DNA of 5,253 nt from Microbacteriaceae bacterium (GTDB taxonomy: Bacteria; Actinomycetota; Actinomycetes; Actinomycetales; Microbacteriaceae), in assembly GCA_947454285.1 (NCBI GenBank), contig CANGJO010000072.1, positions 1 through 5,253 on the forward strand, written 5' to 3'. Of this stretch, positions 1-5,253 are shown piece by piece. Each line of letters opens with the position of its first letter. The first letter of the stretch is position 1. Below the pieces are notes generated by a model. That model was given only the letters and a program-made list of their open reading frames with translations. It was not told the DNA's origin and did no database searches. Both the position numbers and the translations under genes were made by a program.

Positions 1-371
1 ATGTAGCGAACCGGCTTGGCATTCTTTGCCGGCGCCTCGCCAACCGCAACGCGGCCATCACCAGAAATTTTTACCTCGGTATCAACCGGAACGTAAATCA
101 AATCGGCTGTGCCATGAAACACCGATACTCGGCCGTTCAGGAACTGACTCTTAAAGTCCGACTCCCCCGCCTCTCGGTATTCAACGGTGAGGCCCTTGCC
201 CTCTAGCGGAAAAATAATTCTTTCGACGCCATCGGCCGGGATGTGAAATGAATGTCCTTCAAGCAGGGTGCCAACCTTAAGTCCGGTGTGCTGCCAACCC
301 TCAATAGAGGAATCGACAACTACGTCCCAGCCATCTTGGCTGAGCTCACCCTTCTTGAAGAACCAATTCAT
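1..371 (-). CDS. iolB: 5-deoxy-glucuronate isomerase IolB, N-terminal part (cut by window edge)
   Basis: IolB isomerises 5-deoxy-D-glucuronate to 2-deoxy-5-keto-D-gluconate in the cytoplasmic myo-inositol pathway, giving the substrate of IolC. The visible 123 codons begin MNWFFKKGEL and show blocks I recognise from the family: GWDVVVDSSIEGWQHTGLKVG (residues 14-34, cited in part: GWQHTG at 25-30), PADGVERIIFPL (45-56), the NGRVSVF block (79-85), and SGDGRVAVGEAPAKNAKPVRY near the edge (103-123). The family is a bicupin of roughly 270-300 residues, so only the N-terminal cupin is present and the metal-binding histidines of the C-terminal cupin cannot be checked. The ATG at 371 has an AGAAGA ribosome site at 379-384, seven bases upstream. 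It starts 19 bp after the iolA stop with no hairpin between, so it is the fourth gene of the operon. Identity is firm; the gene continues past position 1. Confidence 0.93.
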   Translation of the reverse strand, partial: MNWFFKKGELSQDGWDVVVDSSIEGWQHTGLKVGTLLEGHSFHIPADGVERIIFPLEGKGLTVEYREAGESDFKSQFLNGRVSVFHGTADLIYVPVDTEVKISGDGRVAVGEAPAKNAKPVRY

Positions 372-390
372 TTGTATATCTTCTTAGGTT

Positions 391-1887
391 TTAGTTCTGT
401 GGGAAACCAAGGTTGATACCACCGTGGCTTGGGTCAAGCCAACGAGAGGTCATGGTCTTCTCGCGAGTAAAGAACTTAACGCCTTCAACGCCGTGGGCCT
501 TGGTGTCACCAAATGCCGAGTTCTTCCAACCACCGAATGAGTAGTAAGCAACTGGTACCGGAATTGGAACGTTGATACCAACCATGCCAACTTCGATCTC
601 GTTCTGGAAGCGACGCGCTGCACCACCATCGTTAGTGAATATTGCAACACCGTTTCCGTACTCACCATCGTTGATTAGCTTTACACCCTCGTCGTAGCTG
701 TTCACACGAACAACGTTTAGCACTGGGCCAAAGATTTCATCGGTGTATGCCTTTGAAGTTAGTGGAACATTGTCGATCAGGGTTGGGCCAAGCCAGAAAC
801 CGTTCTCGTCTCCGTCAAAGTTCTGCTTACGGCCATCAACGATGATGCGTGCGCCATCTTTCTCGGCAATTTCAATGTAGCCAGCAACCTTGTCGCGGTG
901 CTCCTTGGTAACCAACGGGCCCATGTCGCAACCACGACGACCGTCACCGGTGCGTAGCTTGCCCATGCGCTCAACAATCTTGGCAATTAGGTCATCGGCA
1001 ACCGGCTCAACTGCAACGGCAACAGAGATTGCCATGCAGCGCTCACCAGCAGAACCAAAACCAGCGTTGATCATTGAGTCAGCAACTAGATCTAGATCTG
1101 CGTCTGGCAAAATCAACGCGTGGTTCTTTGCGCCACCAAGAGCCTGAACGCGCTTGCCGTGCTTTGAACCCTCTTCGTAGATGTACTTAGCAACCGGTGT
1201 TGAACCAACAAACGAGATTGCCTTGATGCGCTCGTCTTCAAGCATTGCCTGAACGGTTGTACGGTTTCCGTTTAGCACGTTGAATACACCATCAGGAAGA
1301 CCGGCTTCCTTCCATAGCTTTGCCATCCAAAGGGTTGCACTAGGCACCTTCTCTGAAGGCTTCACAACTACGGTGTTACCCGCAGCAATCGCAATTGGGA
1401 AGAACCACATTGGCACCATTGCTGGGAAGTTGAACGGAGAGATGATTCCAACGACGCCAAGTGCCTGGCGGATTGAGTAAACGTCTACACCCGATGATGC
1501 GTTCTCGGTGAACATGCCCTTCAAAAGGTGAGGCATGCCACAAGCGAACTCAACGACTTCTTGACCACGGGTTACTTCACCTAGTGCATCGTCAAGAACC
1601 TTGCCGTGCTCTTCTGTAATAAGTGCAGCACACTCGTGCTTGCGCTCGTTAAGTAGTTCGCGGAACTTGAACATGATTGCCTGCTTGCGAGCCTGAGACA
1701 TGTCACGCCACTTAGGGAATGCAGCCTGAGCAGTAGCAAATGCTGCTTCAATCTCATCTGGGCCCGCAACATTTACTTGCTTGGTGGCAACACCAAGGGC
1801 TGGGTCAGTCACCAATGCAACGTGATCAGGCTTTCCGTCTACTGCCTGGCCGTTAATCCAGTGTGAAACTACAGGTAGATTGCTCAT
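391..1887 (-). CDS. iolA: CoA-acylating methylmalonate/malonate-semialdehyde dehydrogenase IolA (MmsA)
   Basis: A 498-residue aldehyde dehydrogenase superfamily protein, full length for the MmsA/IolA group. In inositol catabolism it oxidatively decarboxylates malonate semialdehyde to acetyl-CoA with NAD+ and CoA; family members also act on methylmalonate semialdehyde from valine. Visible landmarks are PFNFP (151-155, oxyanion Asn153), the cofactor region KPSE (176-179), FVGST (226-230), GGAKNH (251-256), the catalytic Cys284 in GERCMA (281-286) and EIFGPV (384-389). The Glu that serves as general base in ordinary aldehyde dehydrogenases is replaced by Asn255 in GGAKNH. That replacement is known for the CoA-dependent MMSDH branch and supports this assignment over a simple NAD aldehyde dehydrogenase. 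The ATG at 1887 has an AGGAAA site at 1892-1897. The gene follows the aldolase by 17 bp and precedes iolB by 19 bp. With inositol neighbours on both sides, a role in inositol rather than valine breakdown is the natural inference. Confidence 0.96.
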   Translation of the reverse strand: MSNLPVVSHWINGQAVDGKPDHVALVTDPALGVATKQVNVAGPDEIEAAFATAQAAFPKWRDMSQARKQAIMFKFRELLNERKHECAALITEEHGKVLDDALGEVTRGQEVVEFACGMPHLLKGMFTENASSGVDVYSIRQALGVVGIISPFNFPAMVPMWFFPIAIAAGNTVVVKPSEKVPSATLWMAKLWKEAGLPDGVFNVLNGNRTTVQAMLEDERIKAISFVGSTPVAKYIYEEGSKHGKRVQALGGAKNHALILPDADLDLVADSMINAGFGSAGERCMAISVAVAVEPVADDLIAKIVERMGKLRTGDGRRGCDMGPLVTKEHRDKVAGYIEIAEKDGARIIVDGRKQNFDGDENGFWLGPTLIDNVPLTSKAYTDEIFGPVLNVVRVNSYDEGVKLINDGEYGNGVAIFTNDGGAARRFQNEIEVGMVGINVPIPVPVAYYSFGGWKNSAFGDTKAHGVEGVKFFTREKTMTSRWLDPSHGGINLGFPQN

Positions 1888-1904
1888 TTGATTTCCTATT
1901 CTTT

Positions 1905-2780
1905 TTAGCCGTGAACTAGCTTGACGGCGGTGTCGATGGCTGCACCTACGTTGCCATCTTGTGGGTAGAGAAGACTGCGACCAATAACCAAACCACGAAC
2001 ACCAGGAAGCTCAAGAGCCTTTTCCCAAGATGCGTAGGTTTCGTTTTGGTCACCAACTGGGTCTCCACCTAAAAGCAAGGTAGGTAGAGTGGTCGATTCC
2101 ATGACTCGGGCCATGTTCTCGACGACAGGCAACTTCATCCAGGTGTAAGCCGATGAGTTACCAAGAGCACTTGCAATACCGATTGAATCGATAACTGCAT
2201 CGGTGCCAAGATTGTTTTTGATTTTTCCGTCAACCCATTCGCTCATAAATGGCTCAAGCATGATTGGAATTCTTGCAGCCGCTGCATCGTTCACAGCCTT
2301 GTGTGAAATCTCCAGCATGTTCGAGGTGCCGGCGTCGTTTAGGTTTACCCGGTTTAGCATCTTGGCAAAATCAAGGTTGTCGCGCACGATTCCGTTGATG
2401 TCATAGCCGGTGATGCGATCGTCCATCTCAAAAGATGATCCGCGAAGTCCGCCACGGTTTAGTGAACCAACTACTAGCTTGCCTTCAAGACAACCAAGCA
2501 GCGCAAGGTCATCGATGATGTCTGGTGTACCAAGCACACCGTCAACACCAGGGCGAGAAAGTGCGGTAGCCAAACGGGTAAGTAGGTCGTAGCGGTTTTC
2601 CATGGCGCGTGGATCATTGCGCACTGCAACTGCATTGCGTGCAGGGTGATCGGCGGCAATGATAAACAAACGGCCATCACCCTGAATTACATCGCGACGA
2701 CCACGCTTTGAATAAATCTCAGCAAGTTTTTCTGGTTGCGCTGCACGAACTTCACGCAATTTTGAAAAGTCAAGACTCAT
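1905..2780 (-). CDS. DhnA/LsrF-like class I (beta/alpha)8 aldolase of the inositol operon (Cgl0159-type)
   Basis: A 291-residue protein that reads as a TIM-barrel aldolase of the DhnA/DeoC/LsrF kind. I recognise it as the type encoded between iolC and iolA in Corynebacterium (Cgl0159 family, from memory). Visible features are FIIAADHPARN (39-49) on an early strand, GVLGTPDIIDD (81-91), Lys216 in TWMKLPVV (213-220) at the usual place of the Schiff-base lysine, GGDPVGD (238-244) and GLVIGRSLLYP (263-273), which resembles the C-terminal phosphate-binding strands of class I barrels. By context it probably cleaves 2-deoxy-5-keto-gluconate 6-phosphate to dihydroxyacetone phosphate and malonate semialdehyde, replacing class II IolJ. 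This is inference; the reaction is not shown by the sequence. The ATG at 2780 shares one base with the iolC stop (TAATG), with AAGGGA at 2789-2794 eight bases upstream, so translation is probably coupled to iolC. The family call is strong, the substrate moderate. Confidence 0.8.
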   Translation of the reverse strand: MSLDFSKLREVRAAQPEKLAEIYSKRGRRDVIQGDGRLFIIAADHPARNAVAVRNDPRAMENRYDLLTRLATALSRPGVDGVLGTPDIIDDLALLGCLEGKLVVGSLNRGGLRGSSFEMDDRITGYDINGIVRDNLDFAKMLNRVNLNDAGTSNMLEISHKAVNDAAAARIPIMLEPFMSEWVDGKIKNNLGTDAVIDSIGIASALGNSSAYTWMKLPVVENMARVMESTTLPTLLLGGDPVGDQNETYASWEKALELPGVRGLVIGRSLLYPQDGNVGAAIDTAVKLVHG

Positions 2781-3736
2781 TACTTCATTCCCTTCAGAAT
2801 GTCTTCTACTTCTTCAAAAGTTGGCATCGCGGTTGAACATTCCAAACGGCTGGCCACGATTGCACCAGCCACGTTTGCAAAACGCAAAATGCGCTCCAGC
2901 TCCCAACCCTGCAACAGGCCGTAGCAGAATGCGCCACCAAAGCTGTCGCCGGCACCAAGACCATTTACTACGTCAACAAAGTAAGGCGGAACTTCTACGG
3001 TCTGTTCGCGAGTTTTGGCAAGCACGCCCTTAGGTCCCTGCTTTACAACTGCAATTTCAAGACCGCGCTCTAGCAGTGCATCGGCCGCGCGCATTGGCTC
3101 AGTCTCACCAACTGCAACCTGACACTCTTCTTTGTTGCCAATCGCGATTGAAACATGAGCCAAAGCTTTTTCAACTTGCTCAGTTGCAAGCTCTGGTGAA
3201 TCCCAGAACATTGTGCGGTAATCAAGGTCAAGAATTGTGTGCTGCTTGCGCGCACGAGCATCCCAAGCTGCAAAGTGAGCGGTGCGTGAAGGCTCTTGGC
3301 TCAAGCCAGTAACTGTTGACCAGTAGATCTTTGCGTTCTTAATTGCCTCAAGATCTAGCTCACTAGTGTTGATCACAAGATCCGGAGCCTTTGGCTCGCG
3401 GTAAAAATACAACGGGAAATCATCGGGTGGGAAAATTTCGCAGAACACAACCGGAGTTGGCAGGCCATCTACCCCAGAAACAAATTCGTCGCTAACGCCT
3501 AGGCGGCGAAGTTCTTGGTGAATGTAGTTTCCGAACGGGTCATTGCCAGTGCGGGTGATCACGGCAGATTTCAGGCCGTATTTTGCAGCTGCAACGGCAA
3601 CGTTGGTGGCACTGCCGCCAAGAAACTTGCCGAACGAGGTCACGTCTTCAAGACCAACGCCCACTTGCTGCGGGTAAACATCTACTCCTACGCGTCCAAT
3701 GGTGATGACATCAAATGGCTGATTGTTCTGAGTCAT
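2780..3736 (-). CDS. iolC: 5-dehydro-2-deoxygluconokinase IolC (PfkB family)
   Basis: IolC phosphorylates 2-deoxy-5-keto-D-gluconate with ATP in the cytoplasm, giving the 6-phosphate that the downstream aldolase should cleave. Counting from the ATG at 3736 the protein has 318 residues, normal for a ribokinase/PfkB-type sugar kinase. The N-terminal block FDVITIGRVGVDVYP (8-22) followed by GVGLEDVTSFGKFLGGSATN (26-45) is typical of IolC. The first PfkB signature is GGSATNVA (40-47). IGNKEE (199-204) precedes the nucleotide site. The second signature NGLGAGDSFGGAF (258-270) carries the catalytic base Asp264 and the GAGD anion hole. A GTG start at 3748 would add four residues (MQSS), but the only good ribosome site, AGAAGG at 3750-3755, is then one base away, so I prefer the ATG even though its spacing of 13 bases is long. 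It is the first gene of the operon, behind a strong promoter, and overlaps the aldolase start by one base. Confidence 0.95.
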   Translation of the reverse strand: MTQNNQPFDVITIGRVGVDVYPQQVGVGLEDVTSFGKFLGGSATNVAVAAAKYGLKSAVITRTGNDPFGNYIHQELRRLGVSDEFVSGVDGLPTPVVFCEIFPPDDFPLYFYREPKAPDLVINTSELDLEAIKNAKIYWSTVTGLSQEPSRTAHFAAWDARARKQHTILDLDYRTMFWDSPELATEQVEKALAHVSIAIGNKEECQVAVGETEPMRAADALLERGLEIAVVKQGPKGVLAKTREQTVEVPPYFVDVVNGLGAGDSFGGAFCYGLLQGWELERILRFANVAGAIVASRLECSTAMPTFEEVEDILKGMK

Positions 3737-3749
3737 GCTGCTTTGCACA

Positions 3750-3755
3750 CCTTCT
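3750..3755 (-). promoter_or_regulatory. Ribosome binding site deciding the iolC start
   Basis: AGAAGG on the minus strand. It lies 13 bases from the ATG at 3736 and only one base from the in-frame GTG at 3748. Neither spacing is ideal; the long one is tolerable and the short one is not, which favours the ATG. A weak AAAG closer to the ATG may help. Confidence 0.5.
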
Positions 3756-3770
3756 ACTTAGTCTGAACTA

Positions 3771-3799
3771 ATTGTAAGCAGGTTAGCATACTTTGTCAT
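3771..3799 (-). promoter_or_regulatory. Promoter of the iolC–aldolase–iolA–iolB operon
   Basis: On the minus strand the -35 element ATGACA (3794-3799) and the -10 element TACAAT (3771-3776) each match the sigma-70 consensus at five of six bases, and the spacer is exactly 17 bp. The predicted transcription start lies near 3763-3766, leaving a leader of about 30 bases before the iolC ATG. No terminator-like hairpin separates this promoter from the membrane-protein gene ending at 3835, so some read-through from upstream is possible. Confidence 0.75.
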
Positions 3800-3812
3800 A
3801 ACATACTGACAT
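3794..3812. promoter_or_regulatory. Probable IolR-type (GntR family) operator over the iol promoter
   Basis: TGTCATAACA on the plus strand at 3794-3803 matches all ten positions of KGWCHTRACA, the IolR binding consensus I recall for Corynebacterium glutamicum. A related TGACAT follows at 3807-3812, 13 bp later. The outer arms TGTCA (3794-3798) and TGACA (3807-3811) also form an inverted repeat with an 8-bp centre. The perfect match covers the -35 element exactly, as expected for a repressor that blocks RNA polymerase. No iolR gene lies in this window, so the regulator itself is inferred. Confidence 0.55.
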
Positions 3813-3814
3813 AC
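3799..3814 (-). repeat. Tandem 8-bp direct repeat at the iol operator
   Basis: On the minus strand GTATGTCA is followed directly by GTATGTTA, two adjacent 8-bp copies differing at one base. A further GTATG lies at 3787-3791 between the -35 and -10 elements. The repeat overlaps the proposed operator and may help place a second regulator dimer, or may be chance. Confidence 0.4.
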
Positions 3815-3834
3815 CGTTGCCGAATCGTGACAAA

Positions 3835-4023
3835 TCAGACGGTAAAGAAGTGCCAGCCAAGCCACCACCAGACCACCATCAAGGCGATCCGGGTGTTTCG
3901 GTGATGCATCAAACGACCCACCAAAACCCCTAGCGGGGCCAAAATCTGCGGTTTGAGGCGCCCCAGCAGCCAAACCGCAAAGCCCAGCACTAGAACTGCC
4001 GAATACTCAATAATCGGGATCAA
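3835..4023 (-). CDS. Small two-helix membrane protein, DUF6186-like
   Basis: A 62-residue hydrophobic protein, function unknown. It has one predicted membrane helix at about residues 5-21 (IEYSAVLVLGFAVWLLG), a basic loop with RLMHHRNTR (37-45), and a second helix at about 46-60 ending in WWWLGWHFF (52-60). That C-terminal aromatic pattern is what I remember from short actinobacterial proteins annotated DUF6186; the family name is tentative. The start is a TTG at 4023 that overlaps the TGA stop of the upstream gene. AGGGGG at 4029-4034, five bases upstream, supports it. An in-frame stop at 4045-4047 excludes any earlier ATG or GTG, and later starts would cut the first helix. The overlap argues for coupled synthesis with the 200-residue membrane protein. 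It ends 98 bp before the iolC ATG; a link to inositol is not implied. Confidence 0.7.
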   Translation of the reverse strand: MIPIIEYSAVLVLGFAVWLLGRLKPQILAPLGVLVGRLMHHRNTRIALMVVWWWLGWHFFTV

Positions 4024-4622
4024 TGGGACCCCCTGCCAGCGCCTCTACCCCGTCGAATCTGCAGCAGTCCAACACCAATCAGCATCCAGAGAGTCAAGAA
4101 GATGGCCCTACCCCATGGCGACTCCAGCACCGGGTTCACCAGGATTGAGATGGTTGGGTAAGTGGAGTCATCTTTATAGACGGTGGCATAGATGTAGGCA
4201 AAAAGCTCGGAGACGGCCATCACCAGAGCCAAGGTCATCCAAATCCACTTGGTACGGGCCATTTGCTTGGTGGCGCCAGGCTTTGGCCCGTGATCGCGGT
4301 AGTAATTCATCACCAGAGCTATGGGTGCCAAAGTCAGCAGCAGCACCCGGTCTTGCCAGCCATCGTGCTCGGTGAACAGCAAAACACTGCAACTTAAGGC
4401 AATCACCACACCGATAACCCAGCCGCTCACCTTTGGTCGCTCGGGCATGTGCAAAGGAAGCCATTTTTTCCAATCGGCAATCAGCAGCAAACTGCCGATG
4501 CCAAAAATGATTGCGTCACCCACTGATCCGCGATTGATGTGGAATGCAGTCACAAAAATCAAGACCGGCAACCAGGGATTGATGCCGCTAAGCACTCCCT
4601 TTAGCCAACGCGATAGGTACAT
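4020..4622 (-). CDS. Multi-pass membrane protein of unknown function (200 aa)
   Basis: I do not recognise a named family. The 200-residue protein has about six hydrophobic stretches, near residues 15-29, 33-49, 66-84, 92-107, 126-147 and 173-190. It has a basic tail IRRGRGAGRGSH (189-200) that the positive-inside rule would put in the cytoplasm. A conspicuous loop DDSTYPTISILVNP (151-164) precedes the last helix. Charged residues HDGWQDR (86-92) and NYYRDHGPK (106-114) lie between helices. The ATG at 4622 is the only possible start, because an in-frame stop lies four codons upstream (4632-4634). There is no good ribosome site, so the message may be leaderless. The stop overlaps the start of the 62-residue membrane protein, and the two probably form a unit, perhaps a complex. 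It diverges from cysK across 107 bp. A transport or signalling role cannot be told from the sequence. Confidence 0.75.
   Translation of the reverse strand: MYLSRWLKGVLSGINPWLPVLIFVTAFHINRGSVGDAIIFGIGSLLLIADWKKWLPLHMPERPKVSGWVIGVVIALSCSVLLFTEHDGWQDRVLLLTLAPIALVMNYYRDHGPKPGATKQMARTKWIWMTLALVMAVSELFAYIYATVYKDDSTYPTISILVNPVLESPWGRAIFLTLWMLIGVGLLQIRRGRGAGRGSH
4029..4034 (-). promoter_or_regulatory. Ribosome binding site for the TTG-initiated small membrane gene
   Basis: AGGGGG on the minus strand, inside the end of the upstream reading frame, five bases before the TTG at 4023. Its strength and spacing are the main reasons to accept the TTG as a true start. Confidence 0.6.
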
Positions 4623-4729
4623 GCCTAAAGGCTACCGTCCGTGACAGGCACCGTAACAGTGCGAAACAACGGCGGGCAGCTCTGCAAAATAGGGCAAACT
4701 TAAGGAAATCTCTGAATTAGGAAGAACTC
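4623..4729. other. Divergent intergenic region between the membrane-protein pair and cysK
   Basis: This 107-bp gap must hold promoters for both directions, but I could not assign any with good -35 and -10 matches. For the minus strand, TAGCCT at 4629-4634 fits a loose TANNNT -10 placed about six bases before the ATG, which would suit a leaderless message. A short inverted repeat, GCAC-N7-GTGC, lies at 4648-4662 and is weak. The cysK ribosome site AGGAAG is at 4719-4724. Confidence 0.35.
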
Positions 4730-5253
4730 ATGCCTCTTTACAATGACATCACCGAAGCTTTCGGAAACACTCCACTTGTTCGCCTGAACCGCATCACCGA
4801 TGGCGCCGCGGCTCACGTCTACGCAAAGCTTGAGTTCTACAACCCATCTAGCTCTGTCAAGGACCGCCTGGCGATTGCCATGGTGAACGCCGCCGAAGAT
4901 TCTGGAGAACTAAAGCCTGGTGGCACTCTGATTGAGGCAACCTCTGGCAACACCGGAATTGGTCTGGCCATGGTTGGTGCAGCTCGTGGTTACCGCGTGA
5001 TCATCGTGATGCCAGATTCTATGAGCCTTGAGCGCAAGGTGCTAACTCGCGCCTACGGTGCAGAAGTTATTTTGACTCCTGCTGCCGAGGGCATGACCGG
5101 TTCGGTTGCAAAGGCAGAAGCACTTGGTAAAGAGATTCCTGGTGCAGTTCTTGTTCGCCAGTTTGACAACCCTGCTGGTCCAAAGATTCACCGCGAGACA
5201 ACCGCAGAAGAAATTTGGAAAGACACCGATGGCAAGATTGCCGCACTCGTTGC
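4730..5253 (+). CDS. cysK: Cysteine synthase A / O-acetylserine sulfhydrylase, N-terminal part (cut by window edge)
   Basis: CysK makes L-cysteine from O-acetyl-L-serine and sulfide using pyridoxal phosphate, in the cytoplasm. The visible 174 codons show NTPLVRL (13-19), the PLP lysine Lys44 in SSSVKDR (40-46), the substrate loop TSGNTG (71-76), MSLERK (98-103), LTPAAEGMTGSVAKAE (115-130) and QFDNPAGPKIHRETTAEEIW (144-163). These match actinobacterial CysK1 closely, including the ITDGAAAHVYAKLEFYNP stretch (22-39). They fit CysK better than cystathionine beta-synthase, though the C-terminal half that would exclude a CBS-domain extension lies beyond the edge. The family runs to about 305-315 residues, so just over half is present. 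The ATG at 4730 has AGGAAG at 4719-4724, five bases upstream. The acetyltransferase gene cysE often follows cysK in this phylum, but it is not in the window. It is transcribed away from everything else here. Confidence 0.94.
   Translation, partial: MPLYNDITEAFGNTPLVRLNRITDGAAAHVYAKLEFYNPSSSVKDRLAIAMVNAAEDSGELKPGGTLIEATSGNTGIGLAMVGAARGYRVIIVMPDSMSLERKVLTRAYGAEVILTPAAEGMTGSVAKAEALGKEIPGAVLVRQFDNPAGPKIHRETTAEEIWKDTDGKIAALV

Noticed and set aside
890..1147. Plus-strand open frame of 85 codons inside iolA
   Set aside because: It is antisense to the most conserved part of iolA, including the catalytic cysteine region, and resembles nothing I know.
1905..2780. Naming the aldolase iolJ, or a glycolytic fructose-bisphosphate aldolase
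   Set aside because: IolJ is a class II zinc enzyme, and I see none of its expected metal-binding histidine pattern here. The operon context argues against a glycolytic role, so no gene symbol is given.
3758..3973. Minus-strand open frame of 71 codons overlapping the small membrane gene and running into the iol promoter
   Set aside because: It crosses the promoter and operator, and its residues (for example GPARGFGGSFDASPKHPDRL) fit no family. The alternative frame gives a clean two-helix protein with a ribosome site.
3953..4375. Plus-strand open frame of 140 codons opposite the membrane-protein genes
   Set aside because: The translation is rich in Arg, Ser and Pro with no domain or hydrophobic pattern. 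It lies antisense to two frames with coherent membrane helices and coupled starts, so it is a shadow.
4623..4632. Palindrome GCCTAAAGGC next to the 4622 start codon
   Set aside because: A two-base loop cannot form a stable hairpin and the arms are only four bases long, so it is probably chance.
4321..4644. Plus-strand open frame of 107 codons antisense to the 200-aa membrane gene
   Set aside because: It has low-complexity Ser/Thr/Pro-rich composition, no recognisable motif and no fitting ribosome site. The opposite strand explains the region better.
4648..4662. Inverted repeat GCAC-N7-GTGC between the membrane gene and cysK, considered as an operator or terminator
   Set aside because: Arms of four bases are expected by chance, there is no T-tract for a terminator, and it does not fit KGWCHTRACA.

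Overview
The window looks like chromosome from an actinobacterium of middling G+C content, close to one half by eye. The iolC–aldolase–iolA–iolB order and the (beta/alpha)8 aldolase of the type found in Corynebacterium inositol clusters point to Actinobacteria. So do the CysK1-like cysteine synthase and a short membrane protein ending in a WWWLGWHFF pattern. The modest G+C would suit a small-genome Microbacteriaceae lineage such as the freshwater Luna group. That last placement is inference.

Left part (1–3814, minus strand): a tight myo-inositol catabolic operon, transcribed right to left. In transcription order it holds iolC (5-dehydro-2-deoxygluconokinase), a DhnA/LsrF-like class I aldolase, iolA (malonate-semialdehyde/methylmalonate-semialdehyde dehydrogenase) and the first 123 codons of iolB (5-deoxy-glucuronate isomerase), which runs off the left edge. 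Junctions are a 1-nt TAATG overlap, 17 bp and 19 bp, with no terminator-like hairpin. The four genes cover the lower pathway: IolB makes 2-deoxy-5-keto-gluconate, IolC phosphorylates it, an aldolase should cleave it to dihydroxyacetone phosphate and malonate semialdehyde, and IolA turns the latter into acetyl-CoA. The usual class II aldolase IolJ is absent from this stretch, and the class I-like protein sits where it would be needed. The upper-pathway genes (iolD, iolE, iolG, transporter) are not in the window and may lie beyond the left edge.

Promoter of the operon (3771–3814): a good sigma-70-type promoter (ATGACA, 17 bp, TACAAT, minus strand). Its -35 element lies inside a 10-base match to the binding consensus I recall for the GntR repressor IolR of Corynebacterium, which suggests inositol-responsive repression.

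Middle part (3835–4622, minus strand): two overlapping genes for small membrane proteins of unknown function, 200 aa and 62 aa. The second starts at a TTG overlapping the stop of the first.

Right part (4730–5253, plus strand): the first 174 codons of cysK (O-acetylserine sulfhydrylase), divergent from the membrane-protein pair across a 107-bp gap and cut by the right edge. I see no RNA genes, mobile elements, CRISPR arrays or recent-transfer signs.
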